Positions 8,217 to 18,607 of a DNA stretch of 49,948 bases are shown piece after piece; the stretch's first letter is position 1, and each line of letters begins with the position of its first letter. The stretch covers positions 1 through 49,948 of the forward strand of contig CAINHS010000115.1 of assembly GCA_903848955.1 (NCBI GenBank), written 5' to 3'. This DNA comes from an uncultured beta proteobacterium. Lineage in GTDB: Bacteria > Pseudomonadota > Gammaproteobacteria > Burkholderiales > Rhodocyclaceae. A model generated the notes under the pieces. That model had not been told where the DNA came from and ran no database searches. It saw only the letters and a program-made list of their open reading frames with translations. The translations under genes were made by a program, and so were the position numbers.

Positions 8217-9086
8217 TCAGCGCTTGATGCCCGGGCCTTTGTAGACCTGGCCGTTGGCGTTGCCGATCATGTAGGTCAGCAGATAGGCGATCGCGTCGGA
8301 AGCGTATTTCGGTTGGGGGAAACGCTGCTGGCGGAAGCAGTCGCCCATGCGCCACTGGTGGGTAAGCATGACGCCACCGGTCATGCGATAGCCCGGCCAC
8401 CCCTGCACGCCGCTCATGGCGCCCTGCGGCGTGTTGAGGTTGGGCAGGTTCTGCATGCGGATGCGCTTGCCATCGACGCTGTGGCAGGTGCTGCATGAGA
8501 AATCGTAGGGGCCGGCGCGGTAAGCGGCAATCTCCTTGCCGATCTCGTAAGCCTCGCGCACCCGCGGCTCGCCGAGCGGTACGGCGATCTTCATGTTGCG
8601 CGAGTGGCCGGCGACATAGGTGACCAGATTGGTGATGTCGGGCGTGAAGTTTTCGTTGGCGAAGGGCGTCTTGGCGATGTCGTCGAACTTGAAGCCCTGC
8701 TTTTCGACCATGCACCAGACGATGCGGCGTTCGGCATCCATCACGGCATCGGCGTCGGCGAAGTAGCGCGGCATCCTGACATAGGCGCCTTCAATCTTGC
8801 CGACGCCCTGGCCCAGGTCGCAGCTTTCGGCGAGCGCGACATCTTTCGGGCCGCGCCGGGCCTTCCACAGTTCCGCGCCTTTCATTTCGAAGAGTTCGGC
8901 CGGATTGCTGTCCTCCATTTCGGCGCGGAATTTTTCGAACTCAAGGGTGGCTGCGTCCTTTGCTTCGGCCGCCGGTGCCGGGGCTGTCTGGGCCGCCGGC
9001 TTTGCCACCTGTTTCCGGGCGGCCTGCGCCGACGTCGTGCCCATGATCGCCATGGCGCAGAGTGCGCCAATCCAGAATCGTCTCAT
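8217..9086 (-). CDS. soxA: Sox c-type cytochrome SoxA (single-haem form)
   Basis: A 289-residue periplasmic cytochrome that, with SoxX, oxidatively couples thiosulfate to the SoxY cysteine. The start at 9086 is preferred over an in-frame ATG at 9104 because AGGAGGAGATC lies directly before it and the protein then begins with a clean signal peptide (MRRFWIGALCAMAIMG). The C-terminal haem site is CSTCH (198-202). Cys250 in MGDCFRQQR is the expected persulfide-modified haem ligand. The N-terminal domain has no CxxCH, only Cys89 and Cys125, probably a disulfide replacing the ancestral first haem. This form is known in some SoxA proteins. Confidence 0.93.
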   Translation of the reverse strand: MRRFWIGALCAMAIMGTTSAQAARKQVAKPAAQTAPAPAAEAKDAATLEFEKFRAEMEDSNPAELFEMKGAELWKARRGPKDVALAESCDLGQGVGKIEGAYVRMPRYFADADAVMDAERRIVWCMVEKQGFKFDDIAKTPFANENFTPDITNLVTYVAGHSRNMKIAVPLGEPRVREAYEIGKEIAAYRAGPYDFSCSTCHSVDGKRIRMQNLPNLNTPQGAMSGVQGWPGYRMTGGVMLTHQWRMGDCFRQQRFPQPKYASDAIAYLLTYMIGNANGQVYKGPGIKR

Positions 9087-9148
9087 GATCTCCTCCTGTG
9101 CCACGTTGGGCGGGCGTATCCCGCTCCGGTTATTTTTCTGCAGCGGGG

Positions 9149-9460
9149 TCAGGCAATGGCGGCTTCGTCAGTCCTCTTGTCGCCCTTGCTGTCTATCCAA
9201 TTGACGATGACCTTGTCGCCGACTTTGGCGCCTTTCATCTTGAAGCCGAATACAGGGTTGCGCGATACGGACGTGCCGATCTGGCCGTCGACCACCTTCT
9301 TGCCGCCGACCTCCACCGTCATCGACTGGATGAAATGGGCGGGCACGACATTGCCTGCGGCATCCTTGCGTTGACCGGTTTCCATCGCGTGTGCCATCAG
9401 GATACGTATCTCTGCGACATCGCCCTTCAAGCTTGCTCGAATCTTCATCGGATCTGCCAT
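9149..9460 (-). CDS. soxZ: Sulfur carrier complex subunit SoxZ
   Basis: A 103-residue immunoglobulin-like protein without a signal peptide. It begins MADPMKIRA, as SoxZ does, and is exported with SoxY, which carries the Tat signal. SoxZ forms the heterodimer that holds the sulfur-carrying C-terminal arm of SoxY. Conserved SoxZ segments include MAHAMETGQRKD and PAHFIQSMTVEVGGKKV. GAGGAA precedes the ATG. It lies 30 bases after soxY and 62 before soxA. Confidence 0.95.
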   Translation of the reverse strand: MADPMKIRASLKGDVAEIRILMAHAMETGQRKDAAGNVVPAHFIQSMTVEVGGKKVVDGQIGTSVSRNPVFGFKMKGAKVGDKVIVNWIDSKGDKRTDEAAIA

Positions 9461-9490
9461 GGTGTGTTCCTCGTTCCCTCTATGGGTTGA

Positions 9491-9961
9491 TCAGCCGCCG
9501 CAGCCGCCGACGGTAACCTTGACTTCCTTTTGAGCGGTATAGAACTTGCCGTCCGCTTTCGCCACCGCCTTGACCATAGAGGTCTGGCCGAGTTTGAGGC
9601 GTGCCGAAACTTCCGGCAGCGCCCCGTTGCCGAGCTCGAAATGAGCGGAAAGCGGAGAAGGGTTCTTCTCGACCAGAATTGAAATCGAGCTGGTGTTGGG
9701 AATAGTGCTGACCACATCCACCGGCACCACCGCTCCGTTTTCGGCGATGTCGGGAACCCTGACAATCAGATCCTTGCTGTCGACGGTCGCACCGGCACCG
9801 ATGCCCTTTAGCGCCCCGGGCGCGTCCTTGGCTTCAAAGGCGGCCTTGTTCCAATCGGCGGCAAGTACTTGCGTCGGCCGCAAGGCGCCGGCGGCGATCA
9901 GTCCGGCCAGCATGCCACTGGCGGTGGCGCTTCGAAGCACGGTTCTGCGGGTTGTATTCAT
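9491..9961 (-). CDS. soxY: Sulfur carrier protein SoxY
   Basis: A 156-residue protein with a Tat signal (MNTTRRTVLRSATASG) and the defining C-terminal swinging arm VTVGGCGG. Cys154 of this arm carries the thiosulfate-derived sulfur through the Sox cycle. The start at 9961 is chosen because GGGAGGAA lies just upstream; the longer in-frame start at 9988 would place that site inside the coding region. It is the first gene of soxY-Z-A-X-B. A good promoter and a palindrome lie in the 155-base gap behind it. Confidence 0.95.
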   Translation of the reverse strand: MNTTRRTVLRSATASGMLAGLIAAGALRPTQVLAADWNKAAFEAKDAPGALKGIGAGATVDSKDLIVRVPDIAENGAVVPVDVVSTIPNTSSISILVEKNPSPLSAHFELGNGALPEVSARLKLGQTSMVKAVAKADGKFYTAQKEVKVTVGGCGG

Positions 9962-10015
9962 GTGCAGGTTTTCCTCCCGGGATGGCACGAACGACAGTTG
10001 AGACCCAACCGTCGC

Positions 10016-10029
10016 CTAAGCAAGCTTAG
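10016..10029. promoter_or_regulatory. 14-base palindrome at the predicted soxY transcription start
   Basis: CTAAGCAAGCTTAG is a perfect 6-2-6 inverted repeat. On the minus strand it begins three bases after the predicted -10 of the soxY promoter, so it would cover the transcription start. That is a typical repressor position. The regulator is unknown and no repressor gene is adjacent. Confidence 0.45.
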
Positions 10030-10032
10030 CGC

Positions 10033-10061
10033 ATTGTTTCCCGCTTTGCGCCGCTTGGCAA
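10033..10061 (-). promoter_or_regulatory. Predicted sigma-70 promoter of the sox operon
   Basis: On the minus strand TTGCCA (10061-10056, five of six matches to the -35) is followed by a 17-base spacer and AACAAT (10038-10033, four of six matches to the -10). It is the best promoter-like site in the gap between kup and soxY. It would give a leader of about 65 bases before the soxY start. Confidence 0.5.
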
Positions 10062-10116
10062 ATCATCTGCGGTAATAGCAGAATCAACGCGCCTGATTTT
10101 GAGGCCGCGAGCGGGC

Positions 10117-12015
10117 TCAGAGCTCGACCTGGGTACCGAGTTCGACGACGCGATTGGTCGGCAGCTTGAAGAAGTCGGTTGCCGTATCCGCATTGCGGAA
10201 CATCCACATGAAGAGTATCTGCCGTGACAATGTCATGGACGGGACGCGGTTCGGGACGATGGTTTCGCGGCCGAGGAAGAACGAGGTTTCCATCATTTCG
10301 ACCGGCTCCATGCCGTGCCTGCCGCACTGCTGCAGGGCCAGCGGAATGTTGGGGTCGTCCTTGAAGCCGTAATTCAGCATTACCCGGTAGAAACCCTCCT
10401 TGAGCTTTTCGACCACCATGCGCTCGGAGTCGTCGACATGGGGAATGTCTTCCATGTTGACGTTGAGGAGGATGACCCGCTGGTGCAGGATCTTGTTGTG
10501 CAGCATGTTGTGCAGCATCGCCCGCGGCACGCCGTCGGGGCGCGTGGTCATGAAGATGCCCGTGCCTTCGACGCGATGCGGGCCGCCGTACTTCAGGCTG
10601 GCGATGAAGACGTCAAGCGGAATCGAGTCCTGTTGCAGCCTCTCGTAGAGCAGGCTGCGGCCGCGCTTCCAGGTCGCAAACAAGGTGAATATGCCCAGAC
10701 CGAGCGCCAACGGGAACCAGCCGCCATCAAGCACCTTGATCACGTTGGCGGAGAAGAAGGCGAAGTCCACCACGATGAACAGCGCCAGGAAAAGACCCGC
10801 CTGCAGCCAGTTCCAGTTCCACAGGGCGCGCACCACGACAAAGGCGAGCAGGGTATCGATCATCATGGTCAGGGTGACCGCGATGCCGTAGGCGGAGGCC
10901 AGATTCGACGATGACTTGAAGCCGAGCACCAGTATGATCACCGCCAGCAGCAACAGCCAGTTGATGTTGGGGATGTAGATTTGCCCCTTTTCGCGTTCCG
11001 AGGTGAACTTGATCTGAATCCGCGGACAGTAGCCAAGCTGCATGGCCTGGCTGGTGAGCGAGAACGCGCCGGAGATCACCGCCTGCGAGGCGATGACGGT
11101 GGCGGCGGTTGCCAGGCCGACCATCGGGTAGAGCAATTCATCCGGAACCAGCATGAAGAACGGGTTCTTCACCGCCGCGGGGTTGTCAAGGATCAAGGCG
11201 CCCTGACCGAGGTAGTTCAGGAACAGGCAGGGAAAGACATAGGCGAGCCAGGCCAGCATTATCGGGCGTCGCCCGAAATGCCCCATGTCTGCATACAGCG
11301 CTTCGCCGCCGGTGATGGCCAGCACCACCGCGCCAAGCGCGAGATAGCCGTGAGTGCGGTTCTCGAGGAAGAAATGCACTGCGTACCAGGGGTTGATCGC
11401 GGCGATGACCGCGGGATGTTTGAGGATGTTCCAGACGCCGAGTGCGCCGAGCGTGCCGAACCAGAACAGCATCACCGGACCGAACAGCGCGCCGACGCTG
11501 GCCGTGCCGCGCGGCTGGAAGAAGAACAGGCCGCATATGACCATCACCGTGATCGGCACCACATAAGGCTTGAACATCGGAGTGGCGACTTCGAGGCCCT
11601 CCACCGCGGACAGGACCGACATGGCGGGGGTGATCACCGCATCGCCGTAGAACAGCCCGGCGCCGAAGATGCCCAGTATCGACATCAGCCACAGCATACG
11701 CGGCCCGGCGCCGCGGGTTCGCAGTGCCAGCGAGGTCAGCGCCATGATGCCGCCTTCGCCGCGGTTGTCGGCGCGGGTGATGAACATCACATACTTGAGC
11801 GAGACCGTGATGGTCAGCGCCCAGAATATCAGCGAGAGAATGCCGAGCAGGTTCTCCGGGGATACAGGCACGGCGTGGGGGCCGCTGAAGACCTCCCGCA
11901 TGGTGTACAGCGGGCTGGTGCCGATGTCGCCGTAGACCACGCCCATGGCCGCCACGGAAACGGCGGCGAGGCCTGGTTTCGAAGTGTCGTGAGTAGTATT
12001 GTTGCCCTGCACCAT
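10117..12015 (-). CDS. kup: Kup-type potassium uptake protein
   Basis: A 632-residue inner-membrane K+ symporter of the Kup/HAK/KUP family, with about 12 hydrophobic helices and a C-terminal cytoplasmic domain. The family signature GVVYGDIGTSPLYTMREVF is near the N-terminus, and AITGGEALYADMGHFG is also characteristic. The start at 12015 (MVQGNNTT) matches the usual short N-terminal tail before helix 1; an ATG 132 bases upstream would add an unlikely polar extension. No Shine-Dalgarno is visible, and a perfect TATAAT ends six bases before the ATG. It probably forms a single-gene unit upstream of sox. Confidence 0.93.
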   Translation of the reverse strand: MVQGNNTTHDTSKPGLAAVSVAAMGVVYGDIGTSPLYTMREVFSGPHAVPVSPENLLGILSLIFWALTITVSLKYVMFITRADNRGEGGIMALTSLALRTRGAGPRMLWLMSILGIFGAGLFYGDAVITPAMSVLSAVEGLEVATPMFKPYVVPITVMVICGLFFFQPRGTASVGALFGPVMLFWFGTLGALGVWNILKHPAVIAAINPWYAVHFFLENRTHGYLALGAVVLAITGGEALYADMGHFGRRPIMLAWLAYVFPCLFLNYLGQGALILDNPAAVKNPFFMLVPDELLYPMVGLATAATVIASQAVISGAFSLTSQAMQLGYCPRIQIKFTSEREKGQIYIPNINWLLLLAVIILVLGFKSSSNLASAYGIAVTLTMMIDTLLAFVVVRALWNWNWLQAGLFLALFIVVDFAFFSANVIKVLDGGWFPLALGLGIFTLFATWKRGRSLLYERLQQDSIPLDVFIASLKYGGPHRVEGTGIFMTTRPDGVPRAMLHNMLHNKILHQRVILLNVNMEDIPHVDDSERMVVEKLKEGFYRVMLNYGFKDDPNIPLALQQCGRHGMEPVEMMETSFFLGRETIVPNRVPSMTLSRQILFMWMFRNADTATDFFKLPTNRVVELGTQVEL

Positions 12016-12021
12016 TGAACA

Positions 12022-12027
12022 ATTATA
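12022..12027 (-). promoter_or_regulatory. Perfect -10 element before kup
   Basis: TATAAT on the minus strand ends six bases before the kup ATG, so transcription would start at or beside the initiation codon and give a leaderless message. No matching -35 is visible at 16-18 bases, which lowers confidence. Confidence 0.35.
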
Positions 12028-12102
12028 GGCGTATTGCGGATCGTGCACGGTGCCTGCAAAGCGCCAGATCATCCTGCAAGAATGATGTGCCGCGGCAGGA
12101 CA

Positions 12103-12131
12103 TTGTCGGATGGCCGTGTTTGTCGGATAAT
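12103..12131 (+). promoter_or_regulatory. Predicted promoter of the leucine tRNA
   Basis: TTGTCG (12103-12108), a 17-base spacer and GATAAT (12126-12131) form a sigma-70-like promoter 43 bases before the mature tRNA. The -10 is followed at once by GCGCGCC. Such a GC-rich discriminator is usual at stable-RNA promoters under stringent control. Confidence 0.5.
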
Positions 12132-12174
12132 GCGCGCCTCGCGCCACCTGATGACCGGTGCCGCGACATCCCGG

Positions 12175-12259
12175 GCCGGGGTGACGGAATCGGTAGACGT
12201 AGCGGTCTCAAACACCGCCGCTGAAAGGCGTGGGGGTTCAAATCCCCCCCCCGGCACCA
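12175..12259 (+). tRNA. tRNA-Leu (anticodon CAA)
   Basis: An 85-base class II tRNA. The acceptor stem GCCGGGG pairs with CCCCGGC, followed by discriminator A and an encoded CCA (12257-12259). The anticodon stem GCGGT/ACCGC closes the loop CTCAAAC, giving anticodon CAA, which reads UUG. The long variable arm (around CGCTGAAAGGCG) and the T-arm GGGGG-TTCAAAT-CCCCC are as expected for tRNA-Leu. Every stem pairs. Confidence 0.97.
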
Positions 12260-12278
12260 ACAGCGCTTGAATGACCGT

Positions 12279-12308
12279 CGGCGCACGGCCGGCGAAACAG
12301 GTGCGCCG
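12279..12308 (+). terminator. Hairpin downstream of tRNA-Leu
   Basis: CGGCGCAC (12279-12286) pairs perfectly with GTGCGCCG (12301-12308) across a 14-base loop; one G-U and one G-C pair can extend it. No T-run follows, so this may be a processing or weak termination structure. The rest of the stretch from 12260 to 12436 shows no gene. Confidence 0.35.
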
Positions 12309-12436
12309 GCGATATTCCGGATTACACTCGCCCTGCGGACGTTGCGCCCGACGCCGGCATCTGCGGGGACGCGGTCGCGGCCCGTTGCCGGAGTCATGAA
12401 GCCGGGTGGATTTTCAGTTTTCACGGAGGACGTCTT

Positions 12437-13138
12437 GTGATTTCGCCGAATGCTGGAGTTTCATTGACCGTCCTCAGGGCACTGCCGATCTTCGAGATGC
12501 TCGATGACGAGTGCCTCAAGCCGCTGACCCGCGTCGCCACGCTGCGTCAGATTCCGCGGCATACCGTCGTGCTGCATGACGGCGACCGCACCGACAACAT
12601 CTACTTTGTCATTTCCGGCGCCTTGAAGGTGCAGATAAGCGACGAGGAAGGGCGCGAGGTCATCCTCTCCATGCTCGGGCCGGGGGAGTTGTTCGGCGAA
12701 ATGGGCGTGCTTGACGACCATCCGCGTTCGGCGACAGTGCTGGCGGTCGAGTCGAGCCAGGTGGTGGTGATCGGCCAGGCGGATTTCAAGCAGTGCCTGG
12801 TCGATAATCCTGACGTTTCACTGTTCATCATGCGCAGCTTGACCAAGCGTCTGCGCCAGGCCGACCGTCACATCGAGAGCCTGGCATTGCTCGATGTATA
12901 TGGCCGTGTGGCGCGGGTGTTGCTCGACGCGGCGGAGACCGTAGACGGCCGCCAGGTGGTGACGCGCAAACTCAGCAAGCAGGACATGGCGAAGATGATC
13001 GGCGCTTCCCGCGAGATGGTGAGTCGCGTGATGCGCGACCTGCTGGCTGACGGACTGGTGACGGAACGGGACGGACAGTTGATTCTGCTTGATGTCGCCG
13101 GGTTCAAACGGCACGGCTTGCAAAGGCCTGAAGACTGA
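12437..13138 (+). CDS. Crp/Fnr family transcriptional regulator
   Basis: A 233-residue regulator with an N-terminal cyclic-nucleotide-binding domain (about 15-130), a dimer helix (about 125-160) and a C-terminal winged helix (about 165-225). The phosphate-binding cassette GEMGVLDDHPRSATV keeps the residues that contact cAMP in E. coli CRP (Glu88, Arg97, Ser98), so it probably binds a cyclic nucleotide. It has no N-terminal cysteine cluster as in FNR. The recognition helix GASREMVSRVMRDL matches the CRP pattern SRExVxR, implying a TGTGA-like half-site. Start is GTG with CGGAGGACG upstream. It stands alone; targets are unknown. Confidence 0.85.
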   Translation: MISPNAGVSLTVLRALPIFEMLDDECLKPLTRVATLRQIPRHTVVLHDGDRTDNIYFVISGALKVQISDEEGREVILSMLGPGELFGEMGVLDDHPRSATVLAVESSQVVVIGQADFKQCLVDNPDVSLFIMRSLTKRLRQADRHIESLALLDVYGRVARVLLDAAETVDGRQVVTRKLSKQDMAKMIGASREMVSRVMRDLLADGLVTERDGQLILLDVAGFKRHGLQRPED

Positions 13139-13201
13139 GGAGAGCAGACGATTCAAGACGCGGCGGCAGCGCCGGCAAACTCCTGTCATCCTTTTCCTCT
13201 C

Positions 13202-15346
<2,145 letters not shown>

Positions 15347-15381
15347 CCGCCGGTTATATTCGACATTCCTGGAGATTCATA

Positions 15382-15723
15382 GTGCTGATTTCAAATGCTT
15401 ACGCGCAGGCGGCAGGCGCCGCCGCCGATCCGATGGGCGGCCTGATGGGTATGCTGCCCATCCTGCTGATGTTTGTCGTGCTCTGGTTCGTCATGATCCG
15501 GCCGCAGATGAAGAAAGCCAAGGAGCAGCAGAAAATGGTCAGCGAACTGACCAAGGGCGATGAAGTCGTCACCCAGGGCGGCATTGCCGGCCGCATTGCC
15601 AAGGTCGGTGAAAACTACCTCAGCATCGAGGTGGCCGAGGGCAAGGATGGTCCGGTCACGATCACCGTGCAGAAGAACGCCGTGGGTGCGCTGCTGCCCA
15701 AGGGCACGCTTAAAAACCTGTAA
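15382..15723 (+). CDS. yajC: Preprotein translocase subunit YajC
   Basis: A 113-residue single-span inner-membrane protein that associates with SecDF. A hydrophobic helix (about 22-41, MLPILLMFVVLWFVMIRPQ) is followed by the family motif RPQMKKAKEQQKM and a cytoplasmic domain with GDEVVTQGGIAGRIAKV. The GTG start at 15382 is supported by TGGAGAT eight bases upstream. It heads yajC-secD-secF, 36 bases after tgt, the common proteobacterial order queA-tgt-yajC-secD-secF. Confidence 0.95.
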   Translation: MLISNAYAQAAGAAADPMGGLMGMLPILLMFVVLWFVMIRPQMKKAKEQQKMVSELTKGDEVVTQGGIAGRIAKVGENYLSIEVAEGKDGPVTITVQKNAVGALLPKGTLKNL

Positions 15724-15767
15724 TCATTGAAGGCTGACCGCGTCAAAGCGGCATCGGCCACTAAGAC

Positions 15768-17645
15768 ATGAATCGCTATCCCCTCTGGAAAAACGTCGCG
15801 GTATTGATCGCCGCGGTGCTCGGACTGCTGTATACCCTGCCAAACTTTTTCGGCGAAGCGCCGGCGGTGCAGGTGGCCAGCGTCAAGTCGACGCACAAGG
15901 TCGATGCCAAACTCATGGCCCAGGTGCAGGACGCGCTCGGCGCCGCTGCCGTCGTGCCGCAAGGCATCGTCCTCGACTTGAACAGCATCCGCGTGCGGCT
16001 GGCGGATACCGATACCCAGATCAAGGCGAAGGACGTCATCGAGAAGACGCTAAACCCCGTTGCCGCGGATGCGAGCTACAGCGTGGCTTTGAATCTGGTG
16101 ACGAATTCGCCCAATTGGCTGACCGGCATACATGCCTTGCCGATGTATCTCGGCCTTGATCTTCGCGGCGGGGTGCATTTCCTGTTGCAGGTAGACATGA
16201 ACGGGGCACTGACCAAGCGCCTCGATTCGATCAGCGCCGACCTGCGCAGCCTTTTGCGCGACAAGAACATCCGGCATGGCGGCATCAGCCGCGAAAGCCA
16301 GAGCGTGGCGATTCGCTTTCGCGAGGCAGAAACGCGCGAGGCAGCGCGCCTTGCGCTGATGGACAACCAGCCCGACCTGCTGCTGCGTGAGGCCCAGGAT
16401 GGCCCGGATCTCAAACTGGTGGCGACGCTCAAGCCCGAAGCGCAGAAGCGCATCCAGGAGTTCGCGGTCAAGCAGAACATCACCACCTTGCACAATCGCA
16501 TCAACGAACTGGGGGTTGCCGAGCCGGTCATCCAGCAGCAGGGGATGGACCGGATCGTGGTGCAGTTGCCCGGGGTGCAGGACACGGCCAAGGCCAAGGA
16601 CATTCTCGGCCGCACGGCGACGCTGGAAGTGCGCATGGTCGATGACGAAGCCAGCGCCAGTTCCGGCATCATGGAACAGGCGGCGCGCGGCCAGCCGCCG
16701 GCCGGCACCGAATACTATGTAGAGCGCGGCGGCCGTGGTTTGCTGGTGAAGAAACAGGTGGTGCTGACCGGCGAGCGTCTGACCGATGCCCAACCCGGCT
16801 TCGACAACCAGACTCACGAACCGGCGGTGCATCTGTCGCTCGATTCCGCCGGCGCCCGCATCTTCAAGGATGTGACGCGCGAGAGCGTCGGCAAGCGCAT
16901 GGCCATTCTGCTGATCGAAAAGGGCAAGGGCGAGGTGGTCACCGCTCCCGTGATCCGTTCCGAGATCGGCGGCGGCCGCGTCCAGATTTCGGGGCGCATG
17001 AGCACCACCGAGGCGGCCGACGTGGCTCTGCTGCTGCGCGCCGGTTCGCTGGCGGCGCCGATGGAGATCATCGAGGAGCGTACCATCGGCCCCAGCCTGG
17101 GTGCCGACAACATCGCCAAGGGCTTCAACTCGACACTGTGGGGCTTTTCCGCGATCGCCACCTTCATGATGGCCTACTACCTGTTGTTCGGCATCGTCTC
17201 GGTGCTGGCGCTGTCGGCCAACATGCTGTTCCTGGTCGCGCTGCTGTCGCTGCTGCAGGCAACGCTGACGCTTCCCGGCATCGCCGCCATCGCCCTGGCA
17301 CTGGGCATGGCCATCGACTCGAACGTGCTGATCAACGAACGGGTGCGTGAGGAACTGCGCGGCGGCAGCACGCCGCAGGCGGCCATCACGGCGGGGTACG
17401 AGCGTGCCTGGGCGACGATTCTCGATTCCAACGTGACTACCCTGATCGTCGGCATCGCGCTGCTGATTTTCGGTTCCGGTCCGGTGCGCGGCTTCGCCGT
17501 AGTGCATTGTCTCGGCATCCTGACTTCGATCTTCAGTTCCGTGGTGGTCTCGCGGGCCATGGTCAACCTCATCTACGGTCGCCGGCGCAAACTGGAGGCC
17601 CTGAGTATCGGGCAGGTCTGGAAGCCCGGCCTCGGCACCAAATAG
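15768..17645 (+). CDS. secD: Protein translocase subunit SecD
   Basis: A 625-residue membrane protein that, with SecF, uses the proton gradient to pull exported proteins into the periplasm. One N-terminal helix (about 9-26) precedes a large periplasmic region, and five helices fill the C-terminal third (about 450-610). Typical segments are LGLDLRGGVHFLLQVD, the junction EERTIGPSLGADNIAKG, and ALALGMAIDSNVLINERVRE, the RND-type helix containing the conserved Asp. Length matches E. coli SecD (615). It lies 44 bases after yajC. Confidence 0.97.
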   Translation: MNRYPLWKNVAVLIAAVLGLLYTLPNFFGEAPAVQVASVKSTHKVDAKLMAQVQDALGAAAVVPQGIVLDLNSIRVRLADTDTQIKAKDVIEKTLNPVAADASYSVALNLVTNSPNWLTGIHALPMYLGLDLRGGVHFLLQVDMNGALTKRLDSISADLRSLLRDKNIRHGGISRESQSVAIRFREAETREAARLALMDNQPDLLLREAQDGPDLKLVATLKPEAQKRIQEFAVKQNITTLHNRINELGVAEPVIQQQGMDRIVVQLPGVQDTAKAKDILGRTATLEVRMVDDEASASSGIMEQAARGQPPAGTEYYVERGGRGLLVKKQVVLTGERLTDAQPGFDNQTHEPAVHLSLDSAGARIFKDVTRESVGKRMAILLIEKGKGEVVTAPVIRSEIGGGRVQISGRMSTTEAADVALLLRAGSLAAPMEIIEERTIGPSLGADNIAKGFNSTLWGFSAIATFMMAYYLLFGIVSVLALSANMLFLVALLSLLQATLTLPGIAAIALALGMAIDSNVLINERVREELRGGSTPQAAITAGYERAWATILDSNVTTLIVGIALLIFGSGPVRGFAVVHCLGILTSIFSSVVVSRAMVNLIYGRRRKLEALSIGQVWKPGLGTK

Positions 17646-17656
17646 GAAGCCAAGCA

Positions 17657-18607
17657 ATGGAATTTTTCCGCATCAGAAAAGACATTCCCTTCATGCGCCA
17701 TGCGCTGGTGTTCAACGTCATTTCGTTGGTCACCTTCCTGCTGGCGGTGTTCCTGCTGGCAGGCAAGGGCCTGCACTTCTCCATCGAGTTCACCGGGGGG
17801 ACCCTGCTCGAAGTCAGTTATGCCCAGGCGCCGGACCTCGACAAGTTGCGCAAGCAGATGGAGGCGGACGGTTTTACCGACACGCAAGTGCAGAATTTCG
17901 GTTCTTCGCGCGACGTGTTGATCCGAGTGCCCTTGTCCAAGGATGCGGAAACGTCCAAGGTCGGCGACCGCGTCATGGCCTCCCTGGTCAAAGTGGCTGA
18001 CGGCAGCGCCGGGGCGGTTCTCGCCCCGACTCTGAAGCGCGTCGAGTTCGTCGGCCCGCAGGTCGGCAAGGAACTGGCATCGGACGGGGCTCTGGCACTG
18101 TTGCTGGTGGTATGCGGCATCGTGCTCTACCTGGCAATGCGTTTCGAATGGCGCTTCGCCGTGTCCGCCATCATCGCCAACCTCCATGACGTGGTAATCA
18201 TCCTCGGCTTCTTCGCGCTGTTCCAGTGGGAATTTTCCCTGCCGGTGCTGGCAGCGGTACTGGCGGTGCTGGGCTATTCGGTGAATGAGTCGGTGGTGGT
18301 GTTCGACCGGGTGCGCGAGACCTTCAAGAAGAAGCGCGGCCTGACTACGCCGCAGGTGCTGGATCACGCCATTACCAGCACCATATCGCGCACCATCATC
18401 ACCCACGGCTGCACGCAGATGATGGTGACATCGATGCTGATATTCGGCGGACCGGCGCTGCATTATTTTGCGCTGGCGCTGACCATCGGCATCCTCTTCG
18501 GCATCTACTCATCCGTGCTGGTCGCCAGCCCGCTGGTGATGTGGATGGGGGTTTCCCGCGAACAGTTCGTTCAGGTCAAGGTCGAGAAGCAGGAAGCCGT
18601 GGTCTGA
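17657..18607 (+). CDS. secF: Protein translocase subunit SecF
   Basis: A 316-residue partner of SecD with six predicted membrane helices. The start at 17657 (MEFFRIRKDIPFMRHAL) is the family N-terminus. Conserved segments include SIEFTGGTLLEVSY, EFVGPQVGKEL, GYSVNESVVVFDRVRE and SRTIITHGCTQMMV. It follows secD by 11 bases. Its stop overlaps the start of the next gene (TGATG), which ties a b-type cytochrome to the secretion operon. Confidence 0.97.
   Translation: MEFFRIRKDIPFMRHALVFNVISLVTFLLAVFLLAGKGLHFSIEFTGGTLLEVSYAQAPDLDKLRKQMEADGFTDTQVQNFGSSRDVLIRVPLSKDAETSKVGDRVMASLVKVADGSAGAVLAPTLKRVEFVGPQVGKELASDGALALLLVVCGIVLYLAMRFEWRFAVSAIIANLHDVVIILGFFALFQWEFSLPVLAAVLAVLGYSVNESVVVFDRVRETFKKKRGLTTPQVLDHAITSTISRTIITHGCTQMMVTSMLIFGGPALHYFALALTIGILFGIYSSVLVASPLVMWMGVSREQFVQVKVEKQEAVV

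Noticed and set aside
10981-12018. 345-codon open frame antisense to kup
   Set aside because: Mirror of kup; its protein lacks any membrane or domain pattern.
12068-12086. Inverted repeat ATCAT-N9-ATGAT between kup and tRNA-Leu
   Set aside because: Five-base arms are too short to separate from chance and match no known operator.
12121-12132. 12-base sequence TGTCGGATAATG shared with the folE2 upstream region (40658-40669, other strand)
   Set aside because: Repeated 12-mers are expected by chance in 50 kb searched on both strands, and the two copies sit differently relative to the predicted -10 elements.
16050-17657. 535-codon open frame antisense to secD
   Set aside because: Mirror of secD with His/Gln/Arg-rich composition and no start signal.
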